From assembly GCF_026342835.1 (NCBI RefSeq), contig NZ_JAPEMI010000001.1, forward strand, positions 5,214,501 to 5,278,500: 64,000 nt of DNA, written 5' to 3'. Source of the DNA: Streptomyces sp. NBC_00154. GTDB lineage: Bacteria > Actinomycetota > Actinomycetes > Streptomycetales > Streptomycetaceae. Position numbers and translations under genes: made by a program. This document shows, piece by piece, positions 1 through 8,688 of this stretch. Under the pieces are notes generated by a model. That model was not told where the DNA came from and made no database searches. It worked only from the letters and a program-made list of their open reading frames with translations. Each line of letters opens with the position of its first letter. The stretch's first letter is position 1.

Positions 1-613
1 TGGGGTCCAGCCACCCCTTCTGGCGCAGCACCCGCAGCGTCTCCTTCTCGATGCCCGGGTAGATCTGCGGGTTCTTGATCTCCAGCAGCAGGTTCTGGTC
101 GTTGCGCTCGATCCGGTCCAGGTACTGCTTGAGCGTGGGGATCCGGGTCCCGGCGTACCGGGCGCCGAACCAGCTGCCCGCGTCCAGCCGGGCGATCTCC
201 GCAGCCGTGAAGTCCTTGACCGCCCACGGTGCGCGCTTCGGAAAGACCTTCTCGACGTTGGTGGTCCGCTTCAGATCGGGGTCGTGGATGACGACCAGCA
301 CTCCGTCCTTGGTGAGCTGGACGTCGTTCTCCACCCAGTCGAAGCCGAGGTGGTTGGCCCGGTCGACGGCGGCCAGGGTGTTCTCCGGCGCGTATGCCGA
401 TGCACCCCGGTGGGCGAGGACGACCGGGGCGCCGGGTGTCGGAATGGCCCGCGTGTTCACGACGGTCCGAATGACTTTCTCCGTGCTCGTGCCCATGCGC
501 GCACCCGTGTCCGTGCCGGAGTCCGTGGCCTGCGAGTGGGGGATCAGCAGCAGCGCGCCGGCGCCCAGCAGGGCGACGGCGGCGAGGGAGGCGGTAGCGG
601 TGCGTGCGTACAC
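1..613 (-). CDS. Glycerophosphodiester phosphodiesterase, secreted, 3' end outside window
   Basis: The minus strand encodes the first 204 residues of a GDPD-family enzyme, which hydrolyses glycerophosphodiesters to an alcohol and glycerol 3-phosphate. The TIM-barrel signature is clear: AHRGASAYAPENTL with the catalytic His, then ENDVQLTKDGVLVVIHD with the metal-binding Glu/Asp and second His, then LLLEIKNP. The N-terminus VYARTATASLAAVALLGAGA is a short basic segment plus hydrophobic stretch, so the protein is probably exported. The GTG start is chosen because AAGGAG lies 5 nt upstream. The C-terminus is lost at the window edge. The family is certain; the physiological substrate is not. Confidence 0.93.
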   Translation of the reverse strand, partial: MYARTATASLAAVALLGAGALLLIPHSQATDSGTDTGARMGTSTEKVIRTVVNTRAIPTPGAPVVLAHRGASAYAPENTLAAVDRANHLGFDWVENDVQLTKDGVLVVIHDPDLKRTTNVEKVFPKRAPWAVKDFTAAEIARLDAGSWFGARYAGTRIPTLKQYLDRIERNDQNLLLEIKNPQIYPGIEKETLRVLRQKGWLDP

Positions 614-711
614 GTGTACTCCTTGCGTCAGAGTTCCGTCCGGGCCGAGAGTGACAGCCGCCCCCGAACGACGGACCGGCGAAGGATGGCCACCACATGA
701 ACGGAAGAGCT

Positions 712-724
712 GAGACCGGGTCTC
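712..724. repeat. 13-bp inverted repeat between divergent genes
   Basis: GAGACC-G-GGTCTC is a perfect 6-bp inverted repeat in the 215-bp spacer between the divergent phosphodiesterase and MHYT genes. It may be an operator, or it may be chance. No regulator gene lies beside it. Confidence 0.3.
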
Positions 725-828
725 TGGCCGATTGAGCTGCCGATAAAATGCAGTCCTTCTGTTTGTTTGCCGGGCAGCGCGCCTTAGGGTCACCCCGAAC
801 CCGGGCTTCACTCGAAGGGCGTACGAGC

Positions 829-1719
829 ATGCAGGGCACAATGGACGGCTTCAGCTATGGGATGGTGACGCCCGCTGCGGCTTTCCTCATGGCGTGCCTC
901 GGCGCGGCCCTGGGGTTGCGTTGCACGACGCGGTCGCTGCGGACCGAGCGTTCCTTCAAGGCCGGCTGGCTGGCTCTCGGGGCGACGTCCATAGGCTCCG
1001 GCATCTGGACGATGCACTTCATCGCGATGATGGGATTCAGCGTCGAGAGGGTGCCGATCGAGTACGACATCCCGATCACCTTCGCCAGCCTGGCCGTCGC
1101 GATCGTCATGGTCGGCATCGGCATCTTCATCGTCGGGTACCAGGGCGCGACCTGGATGGCCATGGTCACCGGCGGCACCATCACCGGTCTCGGCGTGGCC
1201 ACCATGCACTACCTCGGCATGGCAGGAATGCGCCTCCAGGGGCAGTTCGAGTACGACACGCTCACCGTCGCGCTCTCCGTCGTCATCGCCGTCGTCGCCG
1301 CGACGGTCGCGCTCTGGGCGGCCGTCTCCATCCGGGGCTTCCTGCCCAGCCTCGGTGCCAGCGTGGTGATGGGCGTGGCGGTGAGCGGAATGCACTACAC
1401 GGCCATGGCCGCGCTCAGTGTCCATCTGCACCCGGGCGTCACCGGCAACGCGGTCGAAAGCCCGCCGACCGCACCCCTGATCCCGCTGCTGATCGGCCCC
1501 GGCTGCTTCCTCCTGCTCGCCGCGGTGGTCGTGATGTTCGACCCCTTGATGGTGATGGGCGACCCGGACTGGGCCGACCCGGCGGGACACGGCACCCACG
1601 GCATCGGCCGGGCCCCCGGCATCCCCGTCCAGCGGCAGGTCCCGCGGTTCGGCACCTACGCCGACCCGGCGTCCTTCCAGTCGCAGCGTCAGCACACCCC
1701 GCCGTCGCGGGACCGGTGA
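829..1719 (+). CDS. MHYT domain integral membrane sensor
   Basis: A 296-residue membrane protein with three copies of the signature MHYT motif: MHFIAMMGFS, MHYLGMAG and MHYTAMAA. The family has about seven transmembrane helices in which the Met/His residues are proposed to bind copper or sense a diatomic gas. Here no GGDEF, EAL or kinase domain follows. The C-terminus is a short hydrophilic Pro/Arg/Gln-rich tail, so this is a stand-alone sensor. The start at ATG 829 has GAAGGG 9 nt upstream; the nearby ATG 841 is possible. The earlier in-frame ATG at 748 is unlikely because the extra residues are not family-like. Confidence 0.85.
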   Translation: MQGTMDGFSYGMVTPAAAFLMACLGAALGLRCTTRSLRTERSFKAGWLALGATSIGSGIWTMHFIAMMGFSVERVPIEYDIPITFASLAVAIVMVGIGIFIVGYQGATWMAMVTGGTITGLGVATMHYLGMAGMRLQGQFEYDTLTVALSVVIAVVAATVALWAAVSIRGFLPSLGASVVMGVAVSGMHYTAMAALSVHLHPGVTGNAVESPPTAPLIPLLIGPGCFLLLAAVVVMFDPLMVMGDPDWADPAGHGTHGIGRAPGIPVQRQVPRFGTYADPASFQSQRQHTPPSRDR

Positions 1720-1759
1720 CCGGACCCCGGTTGTCAGTGGGGGGTCGTACGGTGGTTCC

Positions 1760-3889
1760 ATGCGGCCCGTTTCGAAGATCGAACGTTCGGTGGCGCCTTT
1801 CGAGGTCGTCAGTTCCTACCAGCCCAGCGGCGACCAGCCCGCGGCCATTGCCGAGCTGGAGCGGCGCATCCGGGCAGGTGAGAAGGATGTCGTGCTGCTC
1901 GGCGCGACCGGCACCGGGAAATCGGCGACCACCGCCTGGATGATCGAGAAGCTCCAGCGCCCCACGCTGGTGATGGCGCCGAACAAGACCCTCGCGGCCC
2001 AGTTGGCGAACGAGTTCCGCGAACTGCTCCCGAACAACGCCGTCGAGTACTTCGTCTCGTACTACGACTACTACCAGCCCGAGGCGTACATTCCGCAGTC
2101 GGACACGTACATCGAGAAGGATTCGTCGATCAACGACGAGGTCGAGCGGCTGCGCCACTCCGCGACGAATTCGCTGCTCACCCGCCGTGACGTGGTCGTG
2201 GTCGCCTCGGTCTCCTGCATCTACGGCCTCGGTACGCCACAGGAGTACGTGGACCGCATGGTCCCGCTCAAGGTGGGCGACGAGATCGACCGCGACCAGT
2301 TGTTGCGCCGCTTCGTGGAGATCCAGTACACCCGCAACGACATCGCGTTCACCCGGGGCACCTTCCGGGTGCGCGGCGACACCATCGAGATCTTCCCGGT
2401 CTACGAGGAGCTCGCTGTCCGCATCGAGATGTTCGGCGACGAGATCGAGGCGCTCTCCACCCTCCATCCGCTCACCGGCGAGGTCATCAGCGAGGACAAC
2501 GAGCTCTATGTCTTCCCCGCCAGCCACTACGTGGCGGGACCGGAGCGCATGGAGAAGGCGGTCAACGGCATCGAGCAGGAGCTGGAGCACCGCCTCGCCG
2601 AGCTGGAGAAGCAGGGCAAGCTGCTGGAGGCCCAGCGGCTGCGGATGCGCACCACGTACGACATCGAGATGATGCGCCAGATCGGCACCTGCTCCGGTAT
2701 CGAGAACTACTCGATGCACATGGACGGCCGCGAGCCCGGCACCGCCCCCAACACCCTCCTCGACTACTTCCCCGAGGACTTCCTGCTCGTCATCGACGAG
2801 TCGCATGTCACCGTGCCGCAGATCGGCGCCATGTACGAGGGCGACGCCTCCCGCAAGCGCAGCCTCGTCGACCACGGCTTCCGGCTGCCGTCCGCCCTCG
2901 ACAACCGCCCCCTGAGGTGGGAGGAGTTCGTGGAGCGGATCGGCCAGACCGTCTATCTCTCCGCCACTCCGGGCAAGTACGAGCTGTCCCGCGGCGACGG
3001 GTTCGTGGAGCAGATCATCCGCCCCACCGGCCTCGTCGACCCGGAGGTCGTCGTCAAGCCCACCGAGGGCCAGATCGACGACCTGGTGCACGAGATCCGC
3101 AAGCGCACCGAGAGGGACGAGCGGGTCCTGGTCACCACCCTCACCAAGAAGATGTCCGAGGACCTCACGGACTACTTCCTGGAGCTGGGCATCCAGGTCC
3201 GTTATCTGCACAGTGACGTCGACACGCTGCGCCGCATCGAGCTGCTGCGTGAACTGCGCGCCGGTGAGTACGACGTGCTGGTCGGGATCAACCTCCTGCG
3301 CGAGGGGCTCGACCTGCCCGAGGTGTCCCTGGTGGCCATCCTCGACGCCGACAAGCAGGGCTTCCTGCGCTCCGGGACGTCTCTCATCCAGACCATTGGC
3401 CGCGCGGCCCGCAATGTGTCCGGCCAGGTCCATATGTACGCCGACAAGATCACCCCGGCGATGGAGAAGGCCATCGACGAGACCAACCGCCGCCGGGAGA
3501 AGCAGATCGCGTACAACACCGAGCGCGGCATCGACCCGCAGCCGCTGCGCAAGAAGATCAACGACATCGTCGCGACGATCGCCCGCGAGGAGATCGACAC
3601 CGAGGAGCTGCTCGGCACCGGCTACCGCCAGACGAAGGGCGACAAGGCCCCGGTCCCCGCGCTCGGCGGCAAGGCGGGCAAGGCGGGCAAGGCGGCCGGA
3701 GCCAAGAAGGCCGGCGCGGTGGTCACCGACCGGCCCGCGACCGAGCTCGCCGGGATCATCGAGGAGATGACCGACCGGATGCGGGCAGCCGCCGCGGACC
3801 TGCAGTTCGAGGTGGCCGCCCGACTGCGCGACGAGGTCGGCGAGCTGAAGAAGGAGCTGCGCCAGATGCGCGAGGCGGGCCTGGCCTGA
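1760..3889 (+). CDS. uvrB: Excinuclease ABC subunit B
   Basis: A full-length UvrB (709 aa), the damage-verifying helicase-like subunit of nucleotide excision repair. Visible hallmarks are Walker A GATGTGKSATTAW near residue 50, the beta-hairpin that clamps DNA (YYDYYQPEAYIPQSDTYIEK), the DESHVT motif II, SATPG, and helicase motifs V/VI (LREGLDLPEVSLV, QTIGRAARN). The C-terminal UVR domain (LQFEVAARLRDEVGELKKEL) contacts UvrC. Between helicase core and UVR domain is a low-complexity Gly/Lys/Ala linker (GGKAGKAGKAAGAKKAG), longer than in enterobacterial UvrB. uvrA and uvrC lie within 13 kb, in separate transcription units. Confidence 0.98.
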   Translation: MRPVSKIERSVAPFEVVSSYQPSGDQPAAIAELERRIRAGEKDVVLLGATGTGKSATTAWMIEKLQRPTLVMAPNKTLAAQLANEFRELLPNNAVEYFVSYYDYYQPEAYIPQSDTYIEKDSSINDEVERLRHSATNSLLTRRDVVVVASVSCIYGLGTPQEYVDRMVPLKVGDEIDRDQLLRRFVEIQYTRNDIAFTRGTFRVRGDTIEIFPVYEELAVRIEMFGDEIEALSTLHPLTGEVISEDNELYVFPASHYVAGPERMEKAVNGIEQELEHRLAELEKQGKLLEAQRLRMRTTYDIEMMRQIGTCSGIENYSMHMDGREPGTAPNTLLDYFPEDFLLVIDESHVTVPQIGAMYEGDASRKRSLVDHGFRLPSALDNRPLRWEEFVERIGQTVYLSATPGKYELSRGDGFVEQIIRPTGLVDPEVVVKPTEGQIDDLVHEIRKRTERDERVLVTTLTKKMSEDLTDYFLELGIQVRYLHSDVDTLRRIELLRELRAGEYDVLVGINLLREGLDLPEVSLVAILDADKQGFLRSGTSLIQTIGRAARNVSGQVHMYADKITPAMEKAIDETNRRREKQIAYNTERGIDPQPLRKKINDIVATIAREEIDTEELLGTGYRQTKGDKAPVPALGGKAGKAGKAAGAKKAGAVVTDRPATELAGIIEEMTDRMRAAAADLQFEVAARLRDEVGELKKELRQMREAGLA

Positions 3890-4021
3890 CCTGCCGTACC
3901 GGCGTGTGTTGCAGGACCGACACAAAAACGGTCCAAAGCTGCTGCGCCTTCGGCGTGACTGCGTAGGGTGCTGGGAAACCGCGCACGGACGGTTGCGGGG
4001 CAAGGGGAGAGGGGACAGCGC

Positions 4022-4600
4022 GTGACGGTCAACATGACCAAGGGTCAGGCCATCAGCCTGCAGAAGAGCGACGGGGGGACCCTGACCGCGGTACGGATGG
4101 GACTCGGCTGGCAGGCGGCGCCGCGCCGCGGTCTGTTCGGCTCGCGCACGCGGGAGATCGACCTGGACGCGTCGGCGGTGCTGTTCGCCGACAAGCAGCC
4201 GGTCGACGTGGTCTTCTTCCGCCACCTCGTCAGCGACGACGGGTCGGTCAAGCACACCGGCGACAACTTGGTCGGCGGTGCCGGTTCGGGCGGCGACGAC
4301 GAGGCGATCCTCGTCGACCTGCAGCGGGTGCCGGTCCACATCGACCAGATCGTCTTCACGGTGAACTCCTTCACCGGCCAGACGTTCCAGGAGGTGCAGA
4401 ACGCCTTCTGCCGCATCGTCGACGAGACCAACGGCCAGGAGCTCGCCCGCTACACGCTCGACGGCGGCGGTCAGTACACCGCCCAGATCATGGCCAAGGT
4501 GCACCGCGTCGGCGCCGGGTGGCAGATGACGGCCCTCGGTAACCCGGCCAACGGCCGTACGTTCCAGGACCTGATGCCGGCGATCCTGCCGCACCTGTAG
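4022..4600 (+). CDS. TerD family stress protein
   Basis: A 192-residue single-domain TerD protein, the usual length for the family. TerD proteins bind calcium and are linked to tellurite, phage and general stress resistance and to membrane-associated Ter complexes. The fold signature is present: IDLDASAVLF, then VSDDGSVKHTGDNLVGG with acidic Ca-binding residues, DDEAILVDLQRVP, and VFTVNSFTGQTFQEVQNAFCRI. The GTG start follows a GGGGAGAGGGGAC ribosome-binding region. The next gene also begins with a TerD-like domain. Family certain, precise function unknown. Confidence 0.92.
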   Translation: MTVNMTKGQAISLQKSDGGTLTAVRMGLGWQAAPRRGLFGSRTREIDLDASAVLFADKQPVDVVFFRHLVSDDGSVKHTGDNLVGGAGSGGDDEAILVDLQRVPVHIDQIVFTVNSFTGQTFQEVQNAFCRIVDETNGQELARYTLDGGGQYTAQIMAKVHRVGAGWQMTALGNPANGRTFQDLMPAILPHL

Positions 4601-4635
4601 GCAAGGCCGGACCGATCGGGTCCGTATCGGTACGC

Positions 4636-4669
4636 GCAGCTCCCGGAGGCATCGGCCGCCGGGAGCTGC
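4636..4669 (+). terminator. Hairpin after the terD gene
   Basis: GCAGCTCCCGG (4636-4646) pairs perfectly with CCGGGAGCTGC (4659-4669) around a 12-nt loop, just after the terD stop. There is no U-tract, as is common for Streptomyces terminators. Confidence 0.65.
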
Positions 4670-4764
4670 ACCACATGCACCCCACCAACATGGCACGGCA
4701 TCGCGCGGCACGGCGGATCGTGGCAGCGGACCGCGCATCATCAACTCGTCGAGGGGACAGGGCA

Positions 4765-6717
4765 ATGACGGCCGAGCTGGTCCGGGGGCAGAACCACACC
4801 TTGCCCCAGACCCGTCTGGAGATCCGGGTATCGGCCGGTACACCTGTCGTGGCCGGTGCCACGCTCGGCGACGAGCGGGGCACCGTGCACGGCATCGAGT
4901 GGATCGCCCACCCGGGCTCGCCCCAGCTGCCCGGACTCGAAGTGTCCAGGCAGGCCGCCGCCGACCACCGGCTGGCCGTGGACCTCGACGCCGTGCCCGC
5001 CGCGGTGCACCGCGTCACCGTGCTGCTGGCGCTGCCCATGGAGGCCGGCGGGCCGGTCAGATTCGGCGCGGTCGCCGCACCCTTCGTCGCCGTCACCGGC
5101 CTCGAAGGCACCGAGATCGCGACCTTCACCCTCACCGGCCTGGATGCCGAGTCCGCGGTCGCCGCCCTGGAGCTCTACCGCCGGCAGGGCGACTGGAAGG
5201 TCCGCGCGGTCGGCCAGGGATATGCGGGTGGCCTGGCCGCGATGCTCGCCGACCAGGGGGTGACCGGAGCGGCGGAGCTGGCCCGGTCGATCCACGAGGC
5301 GGTCGCCCGGGGCATGGCCCGCTCGGTGGCGCCGCCCCCGCCCCGCACCCCGGAGGGGGACCGGGTCCGCCACACGGCGGCGATCGGCGATCCGGCTCCG
5401 CCCGTCAGCCCGCCGGCCGGCCACACGCCTTCCCGGCCCACAGCCGCCACGGACTCCACCGCGGGCGGCCCCACTGCGGGGGCGAGCACGGGTCCCATCA
5501 ACTACGCGCACCCACGCCGCGAGGCGACTGCGCCCCCGCCGCCCCCGCCCACCGCACCGCCCGCCGAACCCGGCCGGCCCGCGCAGCCCGTCGCCGGGGA
5601 CGCGACCGGCTGGTCCATGGAGGAGCGCCTCTACAACCAGGTCTGGGGCATGTTCGAGGACCTGGCCCGCACCACCGCCGCTTACCGCAGCGCCGTCGAC
5701 TTCGCCGAGTCCCGCATGGACCAGGAGCTCGACCGGGCCCTGTCCGATCCGCGCAACAGGATCGGCGGGGCGGGCGACCGGGCCCGCGAGGAGGCCCGCG
5801 CCAAGCGTGACCAGCTGACCGACCGGGCCCGTGAGGCGCTCGACCGCGATCTCGCGCAGCTCGCCGCCGAGTCCGCCGTCGTCGAGCCCGCGCTCCCCGC
5901 CGCGTTCGCAGGCTGGGACAACCCCGTGTGGCACGCCTACCGCGTCCCCATGGAGATCCCCATGGCCCTGCGGATCGGCGACCTCCATCTGCCCGAGAAC
6001 CCCGACCTGCGCATCCCCTTGCTCGTACGGCTGCCGCTCGAACGCGGCATCTGGGTCGACAGTGGGCGCACGGCATCCGAAGCCGCGGCTCTGACCGATA
6101 CGGACCGGCTCCGCCGCCTCGCCATGGACAACGCGGTCGCGCACGCCGCCCGGCTGCTCGCCGTCTACCCCGCGGGCGAGTTCTCCGTCCACGCCATCGA
6201 CCCCGCGGGCTCGGCGGCGGCAGCGCTCGCGCCTCTGGTGAACTCCGGGGTGCTCGCCGGGCCGCCCGCCTCCGGTGCCGGGGGAGTGGCATCGGTCCTC
6301 GCCCAACTCACCCGACGGGTCGATCTGGTGCAGATGGCCATCCGGGCCGGCGCCGCCGACTCGCTCCCGCCGGAGCTGGACACAGCCGAGCAACTGCTGA
6401 TCGTCAACGACTTCCCGCACGGCTTCGACGACCGGGCCGTCACCCAGTTGCGCTATCTGGCCGACGAGGGGCCCTCGGTCGGCGTCCATCTGCTGATGGT
6501 CGCGGACCGGGAGGACGCGAGCGCCTACGGGCCGGTGCTCGATCCGCTGTGGCGGTCCCTGCTGCGGATCACCCCGGTCGCCGACGACCACCTGGCCGAT
6601 CCCTGGGTCGGCCATGCCTGGACGTACGAGCCGCTGCGGACGCCACCCGGCAGCCGGGTGCTGGAGCAGGTCCTGGCCCAGGTGGCCGCTGCCCGGCGGA
6701 CCGGCCGACGACCATAA
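4765..6717 (+). CDS. TerD-like domain fused to an FtsK/HerA-like domain without visible Walker A
   Basis: A 650-residue multidomain protein. Residues about 1-180 resemble TerD (LEIRVSAG, GIEWI, a beta-rich domain ending VIRAVGQGYAGGL-like text). Residues about 190-280 are a Pro/Ala/Thr-rich linker. About 285-385 is helical and charged (MFEDLARTTAAYRSAVDFAE). The remainder resembles an FtsK/EccC-type motor: LPLERGIWVDSG stands where Walker A would be but has no GxxxxGK, and LLIVNDFPHGFDD stands where Walker B would be, followed by LRYLADEGPSVGVHLLMVAD. It is therefore probably not an ATPase by itself. The ATG follows GAGGGGACAGGGCA. It sits directly downstream of a TerD gene, suggesting joint action in a Ter-type stress complex. 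Domain assignments are my reading of motifs. Confidence 0.75.
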   Translation: MTAELVRGQNHTLPQTRLEIRVSAGTPVVAGATLGDERGTVHGIEWIAHPGSPQLPGLEVSRQAAADHRLAVDLDAVPAAVHRVTVLLALPMEAGGPVRFGAVAAPFVAVTGLEGTEIATFTLTGLDAESAVAALELYRRQGDWKVRAVGQGYAGGLAAMLADQGVTGAAELARSIHEAVARGMARSVAPPPPRTPEGDRVRHTAAIGDPAPPVSPPAGHTPSRPTAATDSTAGGPTAGASTGPINYAHPRREATAPPPPPPTAPPAEPGRPAQPVAGDATGWSMEERLYNQVWGMFEDLARTTAAYRSAVDFAESRMDQELDRALSDPRNRIGGAGDRAREEARAKRDQLTDRAREALDRDLAQLAAESAVVEPALPAAFAGWDNPVWHAYRVPMEIPMALRIGDLHLPENPDLRIPLLVRLPLERGIWVDSGRTASEAAALTDTDRLRRLAMDNAVAHAARLLAVYPAGEFSVHAIDPAGSAAAALAPLVNSGVLAGPPASGAGGVASVLAQLTRRVDLVQMAIRAGAADSLPPELDTAEQLLIVNDFPHGFDDRAVTQLRYLADEGPSVGVHLLMVADREDASAYGPVLDPLWRSLLRITPVADDHLADPWVGHAWTYEPLRTPPGSRVLEQVLAQVAAARRTGRRP

Positions 6718-6810
6718 GGCAATGCCCCCTCAGGCAACCCCTGACCTGGCGTTTTGAGCGATCTTTACCCTGCGCTTTACCTTTTTTTGGTATTCCCTGT
6801 ACTGTTCCTT

Positions 6811-6925
6811 GGACGGAGGGGAGTACTCCCATACGCGACGTTCCCGTCAGTACGGACTGTGACCGGTCCCGGGGCGTCGGCCCGTGGTGCGCATCCCGTG
6901 CGCCCGGGTGGAAGAGACCTCCGGC
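6811..6925 (+). promoter_or_regulatory. Probable yybP-ykoY (manganese) riboswitch upstream of terC
   Basis: The leader of the TerC gene contains GGAGGGGAGTACTCC at its 5' end and CCCGGGTGGAAGAGACCTCCGG at its 3' end. The terminal GGAGG can pair with CCTCC to form P1. The GGGGAGTA and CCCGGGTGG...GACCTC segments match, as I remember it, the conserved loops of the yybP-ykoY class, which senses Mn2+ and typically precedes TerC/Alx or MntP genes. The RBS GGAGG (6962-6966) lies about 40 nt downstream. A covariance search against the Rfam model would settle it. Confidence 0.68.
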
Positions 6926-6970
6926 AGCGACGACGCTGATCAGTAGCCGTAGCGAACTGCCGGAGGCGCA

Positions 6971-7972
6971 GTGGACGTTTCAGGAACCCTCTGGGTACTG
7001 ACCATTCTTGGTCTGTCAGCCCTTATTGCCATCGACTTCTTCATCGGGCGCAAGCCCCATGACGTGACGACGAAGGAAGCCGGAATCTGGACGATCGTCT
7101 GGATCGCGCTGGCCGCCCTCTTCGGGCTCGGCCTGCTGGTCTTCGGCGAGAGCCAGGCGTCGGGCGAGTTCTTCGCCGGCTTCATCACCGAGAAGTCCCT
7201 CAGCGTCGACAACCTCTTCGTGTTCGTCCTGATCATGGCGAAGTTCTCGGTGCCTTCCCACCTCCAGCAGCGCGTGCTGCTTGTCGGTGTGCTGATCGCC
7301 CTGGTGCTGCGAGCGATCTTCATCGCCGCGGGCGCCGCGGTCATCGCCAACTTCTCGTGGGTCTTCTACATCTTCGGCGCGTTCCTGATCTACACCGCCT
7401 GGAAGCTCATCCAGGAGGCGCGGGCCGACGAGGAGGAGGACGAGTTCGAGGAGAACCGCCTCCTCAAGTCGATCGAGCGCCGCTTCGGCGTCGCCGACAG
7501 GTATCACGGCACCAAGCTCTTCATCAGGAGCAACGGCAAGCGAGTCCTGACCCCGCTGATGGTCGTCATGCTCGCCATCGGCACCACAGATGTGCTGTTC
7601 GCGCTGGACTCGATCCCCGCGATCTTCGGCCTGACCCAGGACCCGTACATCGTCTTCACCGCCAACGCCTTCGCGCTGATGGGGCTGCGGCAGCTGTACT
7701 TCCTGATCGGCGGTCTGCTGAAGAAGCTGGTGCACCTCAGCTACGGGCTCTCGGTCATCCTCGGCTTCATCGGCGTCAAGCTGGTGCTGCACGCGCTGCA
7801 CGAGTCCGGGGTGCATGTCCCCGAGATCTCGATCCCCGTCTCGCTCGGCTTCATCTGCGGGGTGCTGGTGATCACCACGATCACCAGCCTCATCGCCAAC
7901 AAGAAGCAGGAGGCGGCCGAGGCCGCGGAGGCCGACCGGGCGGCGCAGGAGAGCTCCAGCATCGACGCCTGA
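6971..7972 (+). CDS. terC: TerC family integral membrane protein
   Basis: A 333-residue TerC/Alx-type membrane protein with about nine hydrophobic segments. The family motifs FFIGRKPH, SLSVDNLFVFVLIMAKF and TDVLFALDSIPAIF are intact; the conserved Asp residues in the last two are thought to handle metal, and homologues export manganese. The GTG start is 4 nt after GGAGG. The protein ends in a short Ala/Glu-rich cytoplasmic tail. The probable manganese riboswitch in the leader supports a metal role, and the preceding TerD genes suggest a shared stress module although the spacing (253 bp) implies separate transcription. Confidence 0.92.
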   Translation: MDVSGTLWVLTILGLSALIAIDFFIGRKPHDVTTKEAGIWTIVWIALAALFGLGLLVFGESQASGEFFAGFITEKSLSVDNLFVFVLIMAKFSVPSHLQQRVLLVGVLIALVLRAIFIAAGAAVIANFSWVFYIFGAFLIYTAWKLIQEARADEEEDEFEENRLLKSIERRFGVADRYHGTKLFIRSNGKRVLTPLMVVMLAIGTTDVLFALDSIPAIFGLTQDPYIVFTANAFALMGLRQLYFLIGGLLKKLVHLSYGLSVILGFIGVKLVLHALHESGVHVPEISIPVSLGFICGVLVITTITSLIANKKQEAAEAAEADRAAQESSSIDA

Positions 7973-7991
7973 TCCGGTCGGGGGGCAACGG

Positions 7992-8016
7992 GGGCGGGCG
8001 GCGGAGCCGCCCGCCC
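7992..8016. terminator. Bidirectional terminator between convergent genes
   Basis: GGGCGGGCGGC (7992-8002), loop GGA, then GCCGCCCGCCC (8006-8016) followed by TTT: an 11-bp perfect stem in the 49-bp gap between terC and the convergent hydrolase. Confidence 0.8.
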
Positions 8017-8021
8017 TTTCC

Positions 8022-8678
8022 TCACCAGCCGCGTGCGCGCCACTCGGGCAACTGTGGCCGCTCGTCACCGAGCGTGGTGTCGTGGCCGTGGCCCGGATAG
8101 ACCCAGGTCTCGTCGGGCAGCTGGTCGAAGAGCTTGGTCTCCACATCGTGGAGCAGGCTCGCGAATGCCTCGGGGTCCTTGTGTGTGTTGCCGATTCCGC
8201 CGGGGAAGAGGCAGTCCCCGGTGAACAGGTGCGGAGCACCGTGCGGATCGTCGTAGACCAGCGCGATGGAGCCCGGGGTGTGGCCGACCAGATGGCGGGC
8301 GGTCAGCGTGACCTGCCCCACCCGGATCGTGCCGTTGTCGTCGACGAGGACATCGGTCGGGACCGGGATGCCCGCGGCGTCGTACCGCCCGGCGTAGGTA
8401 CGCGCACCGGTGGCCGCCACCACCTCGGCCAGTGCCTGCCAGTGGTCGCCGTGCTGATGGGTGGTGACGACGGACGCGATGGAGTCGTCACCGATCAGCC
8501 GCAGCAGGGTTCCGGCCTCGTTGGCCGCGTCGATCAGGAGCTGCTCGCCGGTGGCCCGGCAGCGCAGCAGATAGGCGTTGTTGTTCATCGGGCCGACGGC
8601 GACCTTGGAGATCATCAGATCCGTCAACTCGTGTACATCCGCACGTCCGCCGACCTTGACCGCTCCGCTGTACGTCAT
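8022..8678 (-). CDS. MBL-fold metallo-hydrolase (glyoxalase II-like)
   Basis: A 218-residue metallo-beta-lactamase fold hydrolase. The di-metal site motif THQHGDHWQA (HxHxDH) is present, followed by VGHTPGS with the next His, FTGDCLFPGG with the bridging Asp, and YPGHGHDT with the last His. This layout fits glyoxalase II-type thioester hydrolases. The upstream co-directional gene encodes a mycothiol-dependent family enzyme only 10 nt away, so the two are probably co-transcribed and the substrate may be a mycothiol thioester; that last point is inference. Confidence 0.88.
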   Translation of the reverse strand: MTYSGAVKVGGRADVHELTDLMISKVAVGPMNNNAYLLRCRATGEQLLIDAANEAGTLLRLIGDDSIASVVTTHQHGDHWQALAEVVAATGARTYAGRYDAAGIPVPTDVLVDDNGTIRVGQVTLTARHLVGHTPGSIALVYDDPHGAPHLFTGDCLFPGGIGNTHKDPEAFASLLHDVETKLFDQLPDETWVYPGHGHDTTLGDERPQLPEWRARGW

Positions 8679-8688
8679 ACGCCTCAGC

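Noticed and set aside
284..713. Plus-strand open frames opposite the phosphodiesterase
   Set aside because: The minus strand encodes an unmistakable GDPD domain with catalytic motifs; the plus-strand frames are its shadow.
1780..1789. CGAACGTTCG as an SOS (LexA) box for uvrB
   Set aside because: The actinobacterial box needs four bases between the arms, and this sequence lies inside the coding region.
1439..4843. Very long open frame on the minus strand opposite uvrB and the terD gene
   Set aside because: It is the shadow of high-GC codon bias: it is antisense to clear genes, is rich in Arg/Gly/Leu/Asp/Val and matches no family.
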